This document shows positions 36,301-48,000 of a DNA stretch of 64,000 bases, piece by piece (position 1 is the stretch's first letter; each line of letters begins with the position of its first letter). Made by a program: the position numbers and the translations under genes. The notes under the pieces were generated by a model that made no database searches, had not been told where the DNA came from, and saw nothing but the letters and a program-made list of their open reading frames with translations. Location: the NCBI RefSeq assembly GCF_042242105.1, contig NC_092027.1:17095221-17159220 (forward strand). The letters are read 5' to 3'. The stretch comes from Pempheris klunzingeri (lineage: Eukaryota; Chordata; Actinopteri; Acropomatiformes; Pempheridae).

Positions 36301-37797
36301 ATTGTCAGTGTCTTTGGTGTTGACAAGGAGAAGTAACCTAACCGTGCCAACAATCTCCTGCTCGTGGAAACCTAACAGTGAAAACACAAGCGAGCCTTCA
36401 CCATATGGGTCAGTTGCTCGGGTGAATTCCATACAAACTGACTGGCTGACATTCAGACAGCTTAGAACCAACTATTGTAAAATGGAGGGATGCTCCTCAT
36501 TTTGGGTACACACAGAGGAACACCTGGGTGTAATCACCAATATGTTCGTAGGACAAGATAATATATACCATCATGCAGACCCAAAGTACACTTGCATGAG
36601 CAGAAGCCAGATCATCCTAGACGTGTATATTGTGCTTCCAGGAAAACACACATTCCATTCAAACCACGTACAGACAGTAGGACATTGTTGTAAATATTGT
36701 AAATAATACTCTCCACTTTGCTTACACAAGACAAAAACAGCATTCTTTTTAATAATAAGCTTATTTTCCAGGAGAATTTTGATGAAGGTACATCTTAAAC
36801 TGATGATACGGTGAATGTTTAATTTTCCTCTTAAAAGAGTGATCAAAGAATGATCAAAAGGGGGGAGCAAAAAACAGGAAACAATGCACAAAGATGGCTA
36901 ATCAGTTGTTATTAAGTATGAGGAATTGAACTGATGTCTCAGTAAGCAAGCTTATATTTTTCTCTTCATGACAGCTGACAGAAAAGCGTGACAGGGAACG
37001 TGAGGAGCTGAAGGTCCCTTGTTACCCAAACCATAGACTTTGCAGTTATACGGCATGTGCTGAATCATCACAAGGAAACCTAATTTTATCAGATTTCTTT
37101 GCTGCTTGTTTTTTGTGTTGATGGCACGATAGACCAGCATGTTAAACAACCTGTGACATGCAGCTCACCCTGCTGATCCTCAGACAGAGGGCTACTTTCA
37201 AACCCTCTTTGTCCACATGAGGCTGCATTCATACAAAATGAGGGAAACCAGAACAGCCGTAAGTATGCTGGTAGACCAAGGCCTATAATGTCATGCATGT
37301 TATTTACAAGGAAACAAATATTTTGCAATAATTTCATTAATGTCAAAACACTTTGCCTATGAACTTAAATATATTGTTGAGAAAGGGACCAAATATCTTT
37401 CTGAAAGTGTATATTTTAATATTGTAATGCAATTCAAATATATTTACTTTACTCTGAATTCATCCATGACAGGGTGGACATATTTTGCGCTTCACTCGTG
37501 TTTTGTCTGCTTGCATTTAATTTATAAAAAGTGATGGAGCTTGACCAACTTGCATTTCTAACAGCCTAAGGTTTCCTTAATACAGTGAATATGAAGTTGA
37601 ATGGAAAATCTCTGGGTTTTTTTGTTGTTGTTGTGAAGTCTCAAAGGCACTTTATGGTGATGTCGACCCTTTAAATGTGTTAAGCATTGGCGATTTGAAA
37701 TTAAATACACACTTTGTCTTAAAATAATATAGTTCTAATATAGCTCTATGTAATCATAAAGTATATAATAAAATGGTGAAAGCAATGTTTGTGTGTT
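33352..37797. other. spacer between gstr genes 2 and 3 with retroviral debris
   Basis: Apart from the pol-like fragment at 34330-35900 it holds AT-rich sequence without recognisable genes. Short ORFs at 36302-36706 and 36571-36891 overlap on opposite strands and have no domain I can name. Confidence 0.55.
34330..35900 (+). mobile_element. decayed retrovirus-like pol fragment (protease and start of reverse transcriptase)
   Basis: A DSGA active-site motif typical of retroviral aspartic proteases is encoded at about 34388-34399. The downstream part of the protease, including an LLGRDL motif, continues in a different frame (34458-34766), so a frameshift separates them. Farther on, 35278-35514 encodes the opening segment of a reverse transcriptase of the gammaretrovirus/epsilonretrovirus-like type, and it is then cut by stop codons. 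The catalytic YxDD region, RNase H, integrase, gag, env and LTRs were not found. It is an old, non-functional endogenous copy; I describe the breaks only. Confidence 0.75.
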
Positions 37798-39104
37798 TCA
37801 GAGATCCTTCAGGATGTCATAACCCTGTGGGCTGTCCAGCCAGTGCGGGGGCCAGCTGGCTTTAATGCTGGGTCTGTCCTTCAGCAGCCTGTAATACTTG
37901 GCCAGTTTCGGGAAGCGTCCAACAGACAGCCTGCAGACAGGAAAGAGGGTTATGATGTCAGTGCAAAACAAAGCAGTCCGGGCTCATTCTTCCATCGGCC
38001 ACTGAGCTCAGTCACCTACCCGAAGCGGAAAGCATAAGCAACGCTGGGAAAGACGATCACATCGGCCAACGAGAAGGCCCCTGCTAGGTATGAGCCTGCA
38101 GCCGCCTTGATGCAGAAAGAGGCACTGCTGTCAGCACAATGTGTGTACAAGTCTGTCAGTGTGTGTGTGTGTGTGTGTGTGTGCGTGTGTTCACCTTCTC
38201 CAGGTAACCCTCCCAGAGCTTGAGTTCAGCGGCCAGAGCTTCCTTGTTTCTCTTCACAGCAGAATCACATCTCTCCTCTTCGGGGACAAACCAGTCATAG
38301 TAGACAACTGAATCTGAGACACATGATCCAGTGTGAGTGTCACTACAGTGTGTGAGTGTGTGCGTTCTGTCCATTTTTTCCCCCTCCTCTCTACTGGGTG
38401 GAGGGTGTGTGTGTCTTACTGAGCTTATCGGTGAGGCCGAGGCCCTCCATCAGGCGCTGGAACAGCAGCGCTTGTTCTGCAGGACTGTCGGGGATCAGCT
38501 TGTTGCCCTGGGACTTGAACTGATTCTGTCGCACGCAAAACAAACAGGAAACATAAGGATCAGATCTGTGTGTCATAGTCGATATGCAGAATAATATTCA
38601 GGATTTTACAGTATTTTCTTATGCTGTTTTTTTTAAACTCTTTGGAATGGTGAGAAGTTTACCTCCAGGTATAAGCACGCTGCACTGGACTCATTCACTA
38701 TGTTGTCTCCATGTTTGAAGGCAGGCAGCTGGTAGAGTGAAATTACATGAATGTTTGGTAGGTAATTATGCAGTGCAGTTTATAAGTTATAGCTACAGTT
38801 TATTGTAGGTATAGGAAATTAACCCTCTATTCAGAGGCCACCCTAGATGATGTTAATCTACTGTAGCTGCTAACTGAATAGGCTTTTTTTCTCTGTACTT
38901 GGATTCAGCTGTATGTGCATGCTACAGCACACCCACCTGTCCTCTCGGGTTGATTTCCAAGACTTCCTGGGATTTGTGCTCTCCTCTCTCAAAAGACAGC
39001 AGCCTGTGTTTGTAGCCCCGCAGCCTCTTTTCCTCAAGAGTGATCTGAACCCTCCAGCAGGGAGGGGATCCAGCCCCCCACAGCAGGCTCATAGACTTGG
39101 CCAT
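37798..39104 (-). CDS. gstr: rho-class glutathione S-transferase, gene 3 of the array
   Basis: Six exons (38937-39104, 38663-38728, 38420-38525, 38195-38313, 38020-38105, 37798-37930) encode 225 aa with the same exon phases as the other copies. The start MAKSMSLLWGAGSPPCWRVQ is more diverged than in genes 1 and 2, and the end reads DILKDL. Tryptophan-rich C-terminal features such as ASWPPHWLDSPQ are conserved. It is the most compact copy, 1.3 kb against 3.3 and 2.2 kb. Intron 4 is only 89 bases and carries a CA microsatellite next to its donor site. It lies about 1.6 kb downstream of the fhod3 stop codon on the same strand, so its promoter falls within or just past the fhod3 3' UTR. Function as for the other copies. 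Confidence 0.94.
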
Positions 39105-40673
39105 GAGCGTCAGCGGCACAGACAGTACAGTTCGGTGAAAGAAAAGCAAAAGACTCAACGCTGAACTGCACAAGTAAAGTGAGCAGTTTATGGCACCTCG
39201 TTGCTCCAAAGGTTAGTCAGTAGAGGCACTAGCACGTGTTCTAGCGTGTAGTCAGAAGTGAAAACAGTGAAAAAGAATGACATGCACTTCCTTTTTTTCA
39301 CTCACTGGTTTTTGTCTTGTTTTTTTTTATTGCAGAATGTGTATACACGGCATTTCAAGTGAAAGTGTTTGTATCCACGGTTTCATGTTCAGCTCACTAC
39401 ATGGTATTTATGCAGTGACATCTCCCAGGTTTGTCGTAGCAGAGAGCAGAGGGTTCAGCTGGGACTTACTACATCCACAACCTGTTCAAGTTCATACAAA
39501 GTAAAGTGTGACCCGCAGAGTTCAAATGTCCCAACACTGCTCCGCCCTTCCGGCACACATTTCAGCTATGACCACACCTTTTATTTCTTTTATCTTTTAT
39601 TACAATTCACAGAATAGCCTTGTTTCTCTCAGACTATAATACAAGTTTCTACAGAAATTACAAAAATAATACATCACATGAACCGCACTAAACATGCACA
39701 CTGTAGTACTATAGTATTTAGTACCTGGCAGCTGATGAGGGCATTTACACGTTTTACGCAGAAGTCTCTGCATGTCCTTCAAAATTTAAAAAATGTCTTT
39801 ATCTTTTTGTCTTTTTACACTTTACAAACAGTTCCTCTGAGATAAAAACTTCTTTTTTTCTGTGTTTTGAATCACTCGTTTCTTTCAGCACGAGACACTC
39901 TCTATGTTAAGTAAGGTGCAAAATGTCTGAGCTTTGCAAATAAATACTGAAAACAATTTTGCCAAAATAAAAAAGTTCATTGTAGTCAACGGTCATACTC
40001 GATGTAACCACTCCTGTGAATGTGACATTTGTGAGTTATTGGAGAAGTAGGAGGTGAGTAAAACGAGCGAGGGATGGCGAAAAAGGCACAGAGTCGTACC
40101 TTTGGATTGAAAGGCACACATCAGATTGAAGGCCCTTTCACTTTCCTACTAAACGCAACTCTGCTCGTCACTTGTCGAACGTGCGGTTGCAGAAGCAAAC
40201 ATTTGCCTTTTCACAAGGCATCATTCTCAGTGAGCTTCTTTGTTCGCGGTGATCTCTGAGAATTCTTTGAAACTGGACGGGAGCACAAATCAATTCACAG
40301 TTTAAATAAATGAAAAAAGGTGAATTCACAGCTGCAGAAACACACAAGCAAAAAGGATCCCTTTGGACTAATGTAACATGTCAAATATTTGTTTAGATAA
40401 ATAAAAAATGTTTCCGCTCAGCGTCACTGAGCTCAACACATCAGTCCTGATCCGACGCATTCTCTTTCTTCACTTCCTCTTTTTCTTTGTGCTGCATTAA
40501 AAAAAAAAAAACACTATCTTGGCTGCAGCTTCATCACTCAGACACATCAGGCAAAATTAGCAGCTGGCAAAAACCTAAAGGGGTTTGAAACTGGTGGAGT
40601 GACTGGCGGCTGACGGACGATGTCGCTTCTGATTGTAGCCGTGTTTCCGCGGCGATGAGGACAGGCAGGAGGA
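39105..40673 (-). other. gstr gene 3 promoter side and fhod3 3' UTR
   Basis: No coding sequence is seen. Two AATAAA signals on the - strand (39580-39585 and 39596-39601) would end the fhod3 message about 1.1 kb after its stop codon, leaving about 470 bases to the start of gstr gene 3. Confidence 0.5.
39580..39601 (-). terminator. candidate fhod3 polyadenylation signals
   Basis: Two AATAAA hexamers on the - strand within 22 bases. They are the first canonical ones I noticed past the fhod3 stop codon. Confidence 0.5.
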
Positions 40674-42035
40674 TCACATTTGTGCGTCCGGCGAGTCGGT
40701 GAGTCCTAAAGCGAGAGCTTCTTCCGGGGTCAGACCGTTCTTCAGAGTCCGCCTCACTGCCAGAACAGAGGAGAAGACTAGTTATCACGTGGTCATCGGC
40801 TCTGTTCAAATAGATGCTGTGTCCCAACCCTTTACTACGTGTTCACTTTACACAGTATGTACCATAAACTAAGCTTCATTATGGTGCACTATTTTTGCAG
40901 GTAATGTACAAGAAACTAACACACTTTATACTAATAACTGTTTTATGCAAAAAGAAAATTATACAATTAAAATGTGACTTTAAAGTGAAATCTGATGCTC
41001 TCCCCAAACACCTCTGTGGCCGCTCCAATCATTCTTTGTTCAAGAAGTGATTCAAGTCTCAAACTGCTTCTGATGTCTGATTTCCAGTGCGAATGGTTAT
41101 TATAACAATTTAGTCCTTAGATAAAGACTGGTTAAGACTGACACAGCAAAGGCCAATACGTCCTTATATTCTTATGTAAGTCTCTTAAGTCTCTCTTTTA
41201 GTCCCAAGCTCCAAGAACACTGGATCCTACGTTTCCCATAATGCAACCAACAATGTCTTTCAGTAGGAGCTCCCTGCCTCATTGACCCCCACTTCTTTTA
41301 AATTTCACACCCTTGGAATCCTAACAGGGGCAAAAATGATGTTGGAATTTTTTCTCACTCTAATGTGAACAGCTTCTTCAGCTTCATTTTTTTGTGGGAG
41401 ATTATTCTACATTAAGAGCATGTTGAAACCAGCATTTTAAATCTAGAAAAGTATAAATACGGACATTTTTGAATACATTTTATCAGGTCACTTTTCTTGT
41501 CCAACACAATTTAAGGAAAACCAGCTTAGAGTCAGTATGTGATACGGAGTAGTTAAGTATTCAGGCCGTACATGACTTCCGGTTGGCCCTGGACCTCCTC
41601 CTCTCTCTGGGCTGGGTTCTGGTTCCTGGACCCTGAGTGGCAGACCTCACTATACGCTCCATGATCTCGTCTGCAGCATCCTCTCCGCCTATCTGAGTGT
41701 CATCCACAGGTGGCGTCCACGCCTGCATGCTGCGACCTGAACAAATGGAGCAGAATGACAAAGGCTGCGCACGAACACAGAGATCCTTTACAGTGACGTG
41801 ACTCTCGCGACTTCACACTGTCACCCTCACCTCCCCGTCCAGGCCGGGATCTCGTCCTTGTCCGAAGCCCCGGTACTCCGCTGGCCTCCTTCTCGATGCC
41901 GCCTATGCTGGTTCTCAGCACCGCTTTCATGTGCTCATGCTCTGCAGCATCCTCAGTGTGGCCCAGACCCTGAGGCTGCTCGCTCTCCTGGCAGCCACTC
42001 GGGGCGCTGCTGCTGCTGGAGCCGTACCGACCGCA
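40674..42035 (-). CDS. fhod3: fhod3 C-terminal tail and DAD exons
   Basis: Three exons (41831-42035, 41572-41736, 40674-40756). They contain [20 protein letters not shown] and [17 protein letters not shown]. The basic, Ser/Thr-bearing region [12 protein letters not shown] joins [20 protein letters not shown] and ends DSPDAQM. RRRS, RKS and RRT are arranged as the ROCK1 target sites of FHOD proteins, whose phosphorylation releases autoinhibition. Confidence 0.95.
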
Positions 42036-45000
42036 CTGAGGGGTAGAGAGAGAGTGAAAGAGAATAAGAATTTGGCAGCTTGGATTTTTTTTATTTCATT
42101 TTGGGCTTTGACTCAAACATCCAGCCAGATTATGATTCTGCACTTGTTTGATCCACTCAGATGTTAAAATCAGTAAATCTGTTTTTCAGCAAAGTGGTCC
42201 AGTCAGGGTTAGTGGTTTCATGCACACCCGCACATACACAGACAGACACACAGACACATGCAGGCAGCCAGTACACATGTTGATACCTCACTCTCCTCTT
42301 CGTCATCAGACTACAGGGGAAAGAAAGCGTGAAAGTCAAAGGCTAGATCAGAGAAAATTAGGAAAAAGCAGCGCTAGGTTTGGAAAGAAAAGAACAAGGA
42401 AAATGTTTGTGTGTGTGTGTGTATGAAGCTCACCGGAGCGTTGACATCCATGATCATCTTTCCTCGGGTCTTGTTGCGTTCGCGGTGGTCGGCTCGTTTC
42501 TGTTTCTGCTGCAGCACGCGATCTCGGGTGGTTCGGTACTCCAGCGCAAACTCACTGAGGATTTTACTGAACCTGTGGACGCTGATCTCTCTCACGCTGT
42601 AGGGCGGATGGCCGAGGAACAACAGGAACGAATGGAACCTGAGAGAGAGAGGATGAACGTGCTTTTCTCAGGTGTAATGCCATTTTTCTAACTGTTAAGA
42701 GTTGGTGTATTTTAGGCTGTTTGAGATTTACTCTAAAGGTTTCACTTTGCCGCTACCTGTTGATGATCCTGCGGTGGACAATCTTCAGGATGATTATCCT
42801 CTCGGCACAGTCTTTGAGGAAGTCGGACATCTTCTGCTTCAGCTGGGGCTTCATCTCATGCTTGGCGATCACCTTCAGGTGGTCCCATGAGGCTTTGCAG
42901 CGCCGCTCCATCAGACACAGGTTCTCCTGCAGCTGGTCGAAATCCACCTGACGGATGAGACGTTGACACAAATGAGGGTATTGTGTAGGACACAGACATG
43001 TAAAACTTCAACTTCAGTCCGGTCACTGTAAGGCACATTTTAAAGGCGGTGGGGAAGTTTTTGAAAATGTTTTGCAGAGTAAGGATGCACAATAAGAGGA
43101 ATATAAAATACTTTTGCAGATCGCGTGATGGCTCCGATCTCGGAGTAGAGGTCGGTGCTCTGAGGGAAGTTCTCCACCACCACAGAGCAGACGTGATGCA
43201 GCAGTGACTGCTTGTGAACCGTGTCCTTCACCTCTGGAACCTTCTCCAGATACGTCATCTCGAAGCCTTTAGCCTGGACACAGGGACACACAGACTTACT
43301 TATTTACTTGCCTTACTTGTGTTATTTGTTTCTGTGTTTTCCTATGTAATGACAAACTCTCACAAAAATCCACTTACGGTTGTTTGTAAAATGAACATAA
43401 AAGGAACCAAATTATAGTGGCTAATATGTGATTTTTAATTTACTAATTACAGGCTAAGAAAATCCACACTTCTTTTAAACTACTAACTATCTCTACAAAG
43501 TACTGCAGAGCAGTAATACAAACAGGCTTGTCGTTATGTCCCAGTGTGATGATGGGAACCTGTGATGGCCGTGACTCACATTGGTGCCATTGAGGAAGTT
43601 TCCGATGGAGAGCAGCGTGGACAGGATGTAGCGTAAAGTTTTGTTCTTCTCCAGCTGCTCCATACCTTCCTTCATATCCTGCAGAGGTTCAGCCACTTCC
43701 TGGGAAGAGAAAAACACACACACACATCATTAGTTGAGTCAATTAAGGCTCCTAAAACCATGTGTTCAGTGAGTCTACAGTTATAAAAGTGGCGAGCAGG
43801 TGCACCCCGTGTCCCAGCGCTATTCATCTCGTCTTGTTGAGGTCGTGAGAGGTCGTTCAAAGGTTGCGGCCTCGGTCAACCTTCGCTATCAAACGTGCAA
43901 AAGCGGCATGAAGCCTTTGTTTTCCTGCGGCAGGTCCTCTTGCGTACATGTGTTTGTGTGCCTGCGCGGTATGTTGCCCTCCATTAAGCCTCCCACTACC
44001 AAACTGTCCCACCGAGTCGGGAACGCCACTCCGCTGAACGTGCAGTCAGTAATCATGCCTTTCATGGAGAGATTAAAGACAACTGCATCCTGCGGAAAGC
44101 CGTAAAATTCACAGGACAGAAAAGGGAGGGGGGGGGGGGTGTTGTTCATTCTCTGTGTTTTTTTCACTTTGAACTTCTCCTCCTGGATGCATTCTTCGCT
44201 CGAGTAAAACATGGTGTGCCCGAGGAAGACGAGGTGCCGCTAATAAGCGTGCATATTTCATTATGATGTTATGATGTAACTATGTTGATGTTTTGCAGGA
44301 TGTTTTTTGTACTAAAAGGGATGTTGATACTTACTGACGCGGGACTAAAACACACACACACATACACACACACAAAAGCACACATGCTGCACACATTTAC
44401 TCAAACCTTAATGGTGCGGAGTTCATTTGGCTTCGTATGTGTCTGTTTCTGCTTTAATAAAACCACATTCACTTGCTGAATATGATTTTAAAAGGGTTTT
44501 TGATAATGGTCTTGGCTTCCCCCTCTACATTCTTATGCTAAGTATCTAACTTTTTCCTTATTCAATCTGTCCCATGTTTACACAGACCTTCTCGGTTGCC
44601 TCGTAGTCCATCTTGAAGGCCCACAGTTGGAGCCTGGCAGAGAGCTCGCTGATGGAGGACAGAGTGAGGAGGAACTGCTCTGCTGAGCCCAGCGGGACGT
44701 CAGGGTTGGCCAGCTGGGCCTCCTGGATCTTCTGCTTCTCCTCCTCTGTGGGGATCATCGTCAGGATTTTCTAAAGGTGAGGAGAGAGTGAGGTCAGAGA
44801 AGACAGCATATATCATATATCATGTCTTCCTTTTCAACATCACCTGTATCCCTCACCTCTATGCCCTCCTTGTTGAGCGCGTACTCGTCAAAGTTGAGGA
44901 TGGCCGTCTTGATAGTGCGAGGAGGAGGCAGCACCGTCAGACCGATGTTGATGGCGTTGCTCCTCTTGGAATCCAGAACGATGATCTCCTGGCGCTTGCC

Positions 45001-48000
45001 GTCTGCTGCTGTTTTCTAGGGCACAAAAATGGTAGGAGAGGGTCAACGCCGGGTCTCCCTCTTTCTCCTCTCGTCTCTCTCTCTCTCTCTTTTCTCTGTG
45101 TGGTCTGCTTTATGGTTTGGTAAGGATTAGAGGGATCATCACTCAGGTTACATTGACTGCAGCTGTGGGAACTATATGTTAAGTCGGAGCAGAAAATACC
45201 AACACAAATTAAGTCTATACAATATGTGTGTTTATGTGGGTGTTTTCATGTCTGGGGACATATTGTCACTGTATGTGAACAAATGACCTCACCACCACTT
45301 TATAAGGCCATTATAAGCTATTAATGGAAGGAAGTCGTAATATGTTACCACATAAAAGTGTAACAGAGTAGGTGTTAAGGCCTGGTTACTGCCACCAGGA
45401 AGTTATAGCCTCACCATATGGAGCCTGGTAGACTACAGTACAAGTTTGTGTTGTTATGCAATGTTAGACTGACTTCATTTTAAAGTATACATTTGATCTA
45501 TCTGCAGTAGTTTATTGAAATACATCGGCATACGTCATGAACCTTAAAGGCAAAGACTTGAAGATTTAATAAAAAATGTGACTTTTAGTTATCCCTCTTT
45601 TTAACCATTGTGTTATTGATGATCTTTAATATCTACAGCACATACTTAACATTCTGATGCAAGAAAACTGAACTGAACCTAAAGAAGGCAGCAAAGAAGA
45701 GTCCTTCAAAGCAGTAACAAGTTAAGCTAGTCAGGTTTTCACTGACCTCTAATGGCTTCAGTATTCTGGTGGTCTTGGATTCTCTCATTAACTGGCAGCT
45801 TTGCTTAAGCCATGTTGCTACTACAGCTGCAGACCACCATCATACTGTCACATTACGTGTAGACGAGAAGCCGAGCTGTGGTGAGTTACTATCTGGTTCG
45901 GCGCTAACAGGACATGTGGTTTTGAAGCAGTGGCTCTGGAGTTCAAAGCTCGAGAGGCCTGGTTTCAGCTGCACCACCTTAGCAGACCATACTTTTCTTA
46001 TTTAGAGTCTTTGTGAGAATTATGAAGGATTCAAAACCGCGCTGTTTGGTCAGGATCAGGACACACATGACCTTGTTTAACCCGTAAAACATCAACTTTC
46101 AAGTGCTGAAAATAACGGACAACAAATGTATGTACAGTACATGCCTTCTGTGGTTTATATGAGGAGCTGATTGGACTTTAAGTATGTGAAATACAAAATG
46201 TGGTGGATTAAGAATTTCACACACACACACATCTCATATATTGGTGCAAGATGACCGGCAAGATGACCAGGCTGAAATACATGAACAAACTGAGAGCACT
46301 GTACTTGGATCCACTGTGATAAATAATCAAGGCAGTATCATGCAGTGACACCATAAACTGGCGTTCCAAACCTCTCTGAACCCTACTGCTCGCTTACCTT
46401 TGTGACTGGTATTTCCTTCGATTTCGTTTCAAACAGGTGCTCCAGTTTGGCTGTGTCCAACTTCACTGGTTCCAGTTTGGACCAGAGCGAGTCTCCACTC
46501 CTCTTGTAGTCCCTGTACTGACCGTCTGTCGGACGCACCTGACCACAAACAGAGCAGGAATGGACTGCGTTAGGCAGAGACACGTGTTAGACTCCCATTT
46601 CCTACAATAAAAGAGGTAAATGAGAGGCTCTGAACACAAAAAAACCCACAAATAACAGCAGCAACAGGAGCATGTCGGGTGGGTCATGACCTGCAGAGGT
46701 GGCCCCTGATGACTACCTGGAAAACATCTTGCCCAACCGACAACATGGATCAAATATGTCTGACAAAATAAAATGGTAACATGACTGAATTCTTCCTCAC
46801 ACAGAGAGAAAGTGATATTGTCTACTGGTGCCCTGCAAATGTAGTAAGGTTAGTTATTGTAATCAAGAAAAACTGAAATTATGGAAAATTAACTTAAATT
46901 AAAAAAGTTGTGTGTACTTCGGAATATGGTGTGCAACACTGAATAGAAATAGATATGCAATTGTTTCTTTGGTCCAAAAGGCCTTATCTGGTAACTGTAT
47001 CTTGACTCACTTCGCTCCAGAAGAGCCTGATTGTCTTCTTCTTCTTGTTGAAGAGGGGCGGCTCAGGAGGAGGAGGCACTGGAATTGAGGCACTACAGGA
47101 AGGAGGAGGAGGAGGCCTCATAATCCCAATCAGCGGTGGGGGTGGGGGGCAGCTGCCTAGCATGGGTGGGGGTGGAGGGAACCGGGGGATGCATGGTGGA
47201 GGAGGCGGCGGGGGCGGGAGGTCTCCGCATCCTCCCATCAAAACAGCGTCCAGAATGTCCTTGTCATCGTCCTCCGTCAGGTCGGTGAAGTTGATGTCCC
47301 CGATGCGCAGCTCTCGAGGGCTGGCCAGGAGCTGGTCCCAGATCGTGTCCGATTCCTTTTTGGGTGGGGGAGGAGGGGGCTCATTGGCTGGGACATCCAG
47401 GTGAGCGTGCGGCGACACCAGGTCCTTGATCAGGTCTCCAAACCGCTCGGCGAACGGTCGGATGGTCCCGCGGTGGTCCTTGTTGCTGCTCTCCTCGTTA
47501 CCTCCCTGCTGCCCATCAGTGTCCTCCTGGGTTTCTTTATCCTCCCCCTCGCCTTTCTCTTTCTCCTTCTCCGCATCGTCTTCTTCCTCCTCCTCGTCAC
47601 TGGGCTTCTTGTTCTGGGAGTACAGCATGTCCAGCATGAAGAGCTTGCTGTTGAGGAGTTTGCTGCTCTGCTCGTTCACCTCTGCCTCCTTAAAGCCTGA
47701 TGGGGGTAACAGGAGATAGTGACATGAGAGAGAGCACACACTGCATGTCGTTGTCGATGTGGCTTTAAATCAAAGTACTGTAAGTATAAGCTGTAGGATC
47801 TGGTGGGTTTTAGAAATTAACCTTTAAAAAGTTAAAGTTAAAGTTTTTTGTTTTCATTTTTGCTAAACTTGACTCTTTTATGGTTCAACATACAGGCTTC
47901 CTTACACTGCATGTAGGCGAACTGTCACTGTGAGAAATGGCTTTTTGTCTTTTTTTTTTTTAATAAAAAAGCTTCCCAAAAGGGATTCACTTCACCAATC

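Noticed and set aside
36302-36891. Overlapping opposite-strand ORFs of 134 and 106 codons
   Set aside because: No recognisable motif and no exon signals; probably chance frames in retroelement-flanking DNA.
47045-47719. Gly-rich and Leu/Phe-rich + strand ORFs
   Set aside because: Antisense shadow of the fhod3 polyproline FH1 exon.
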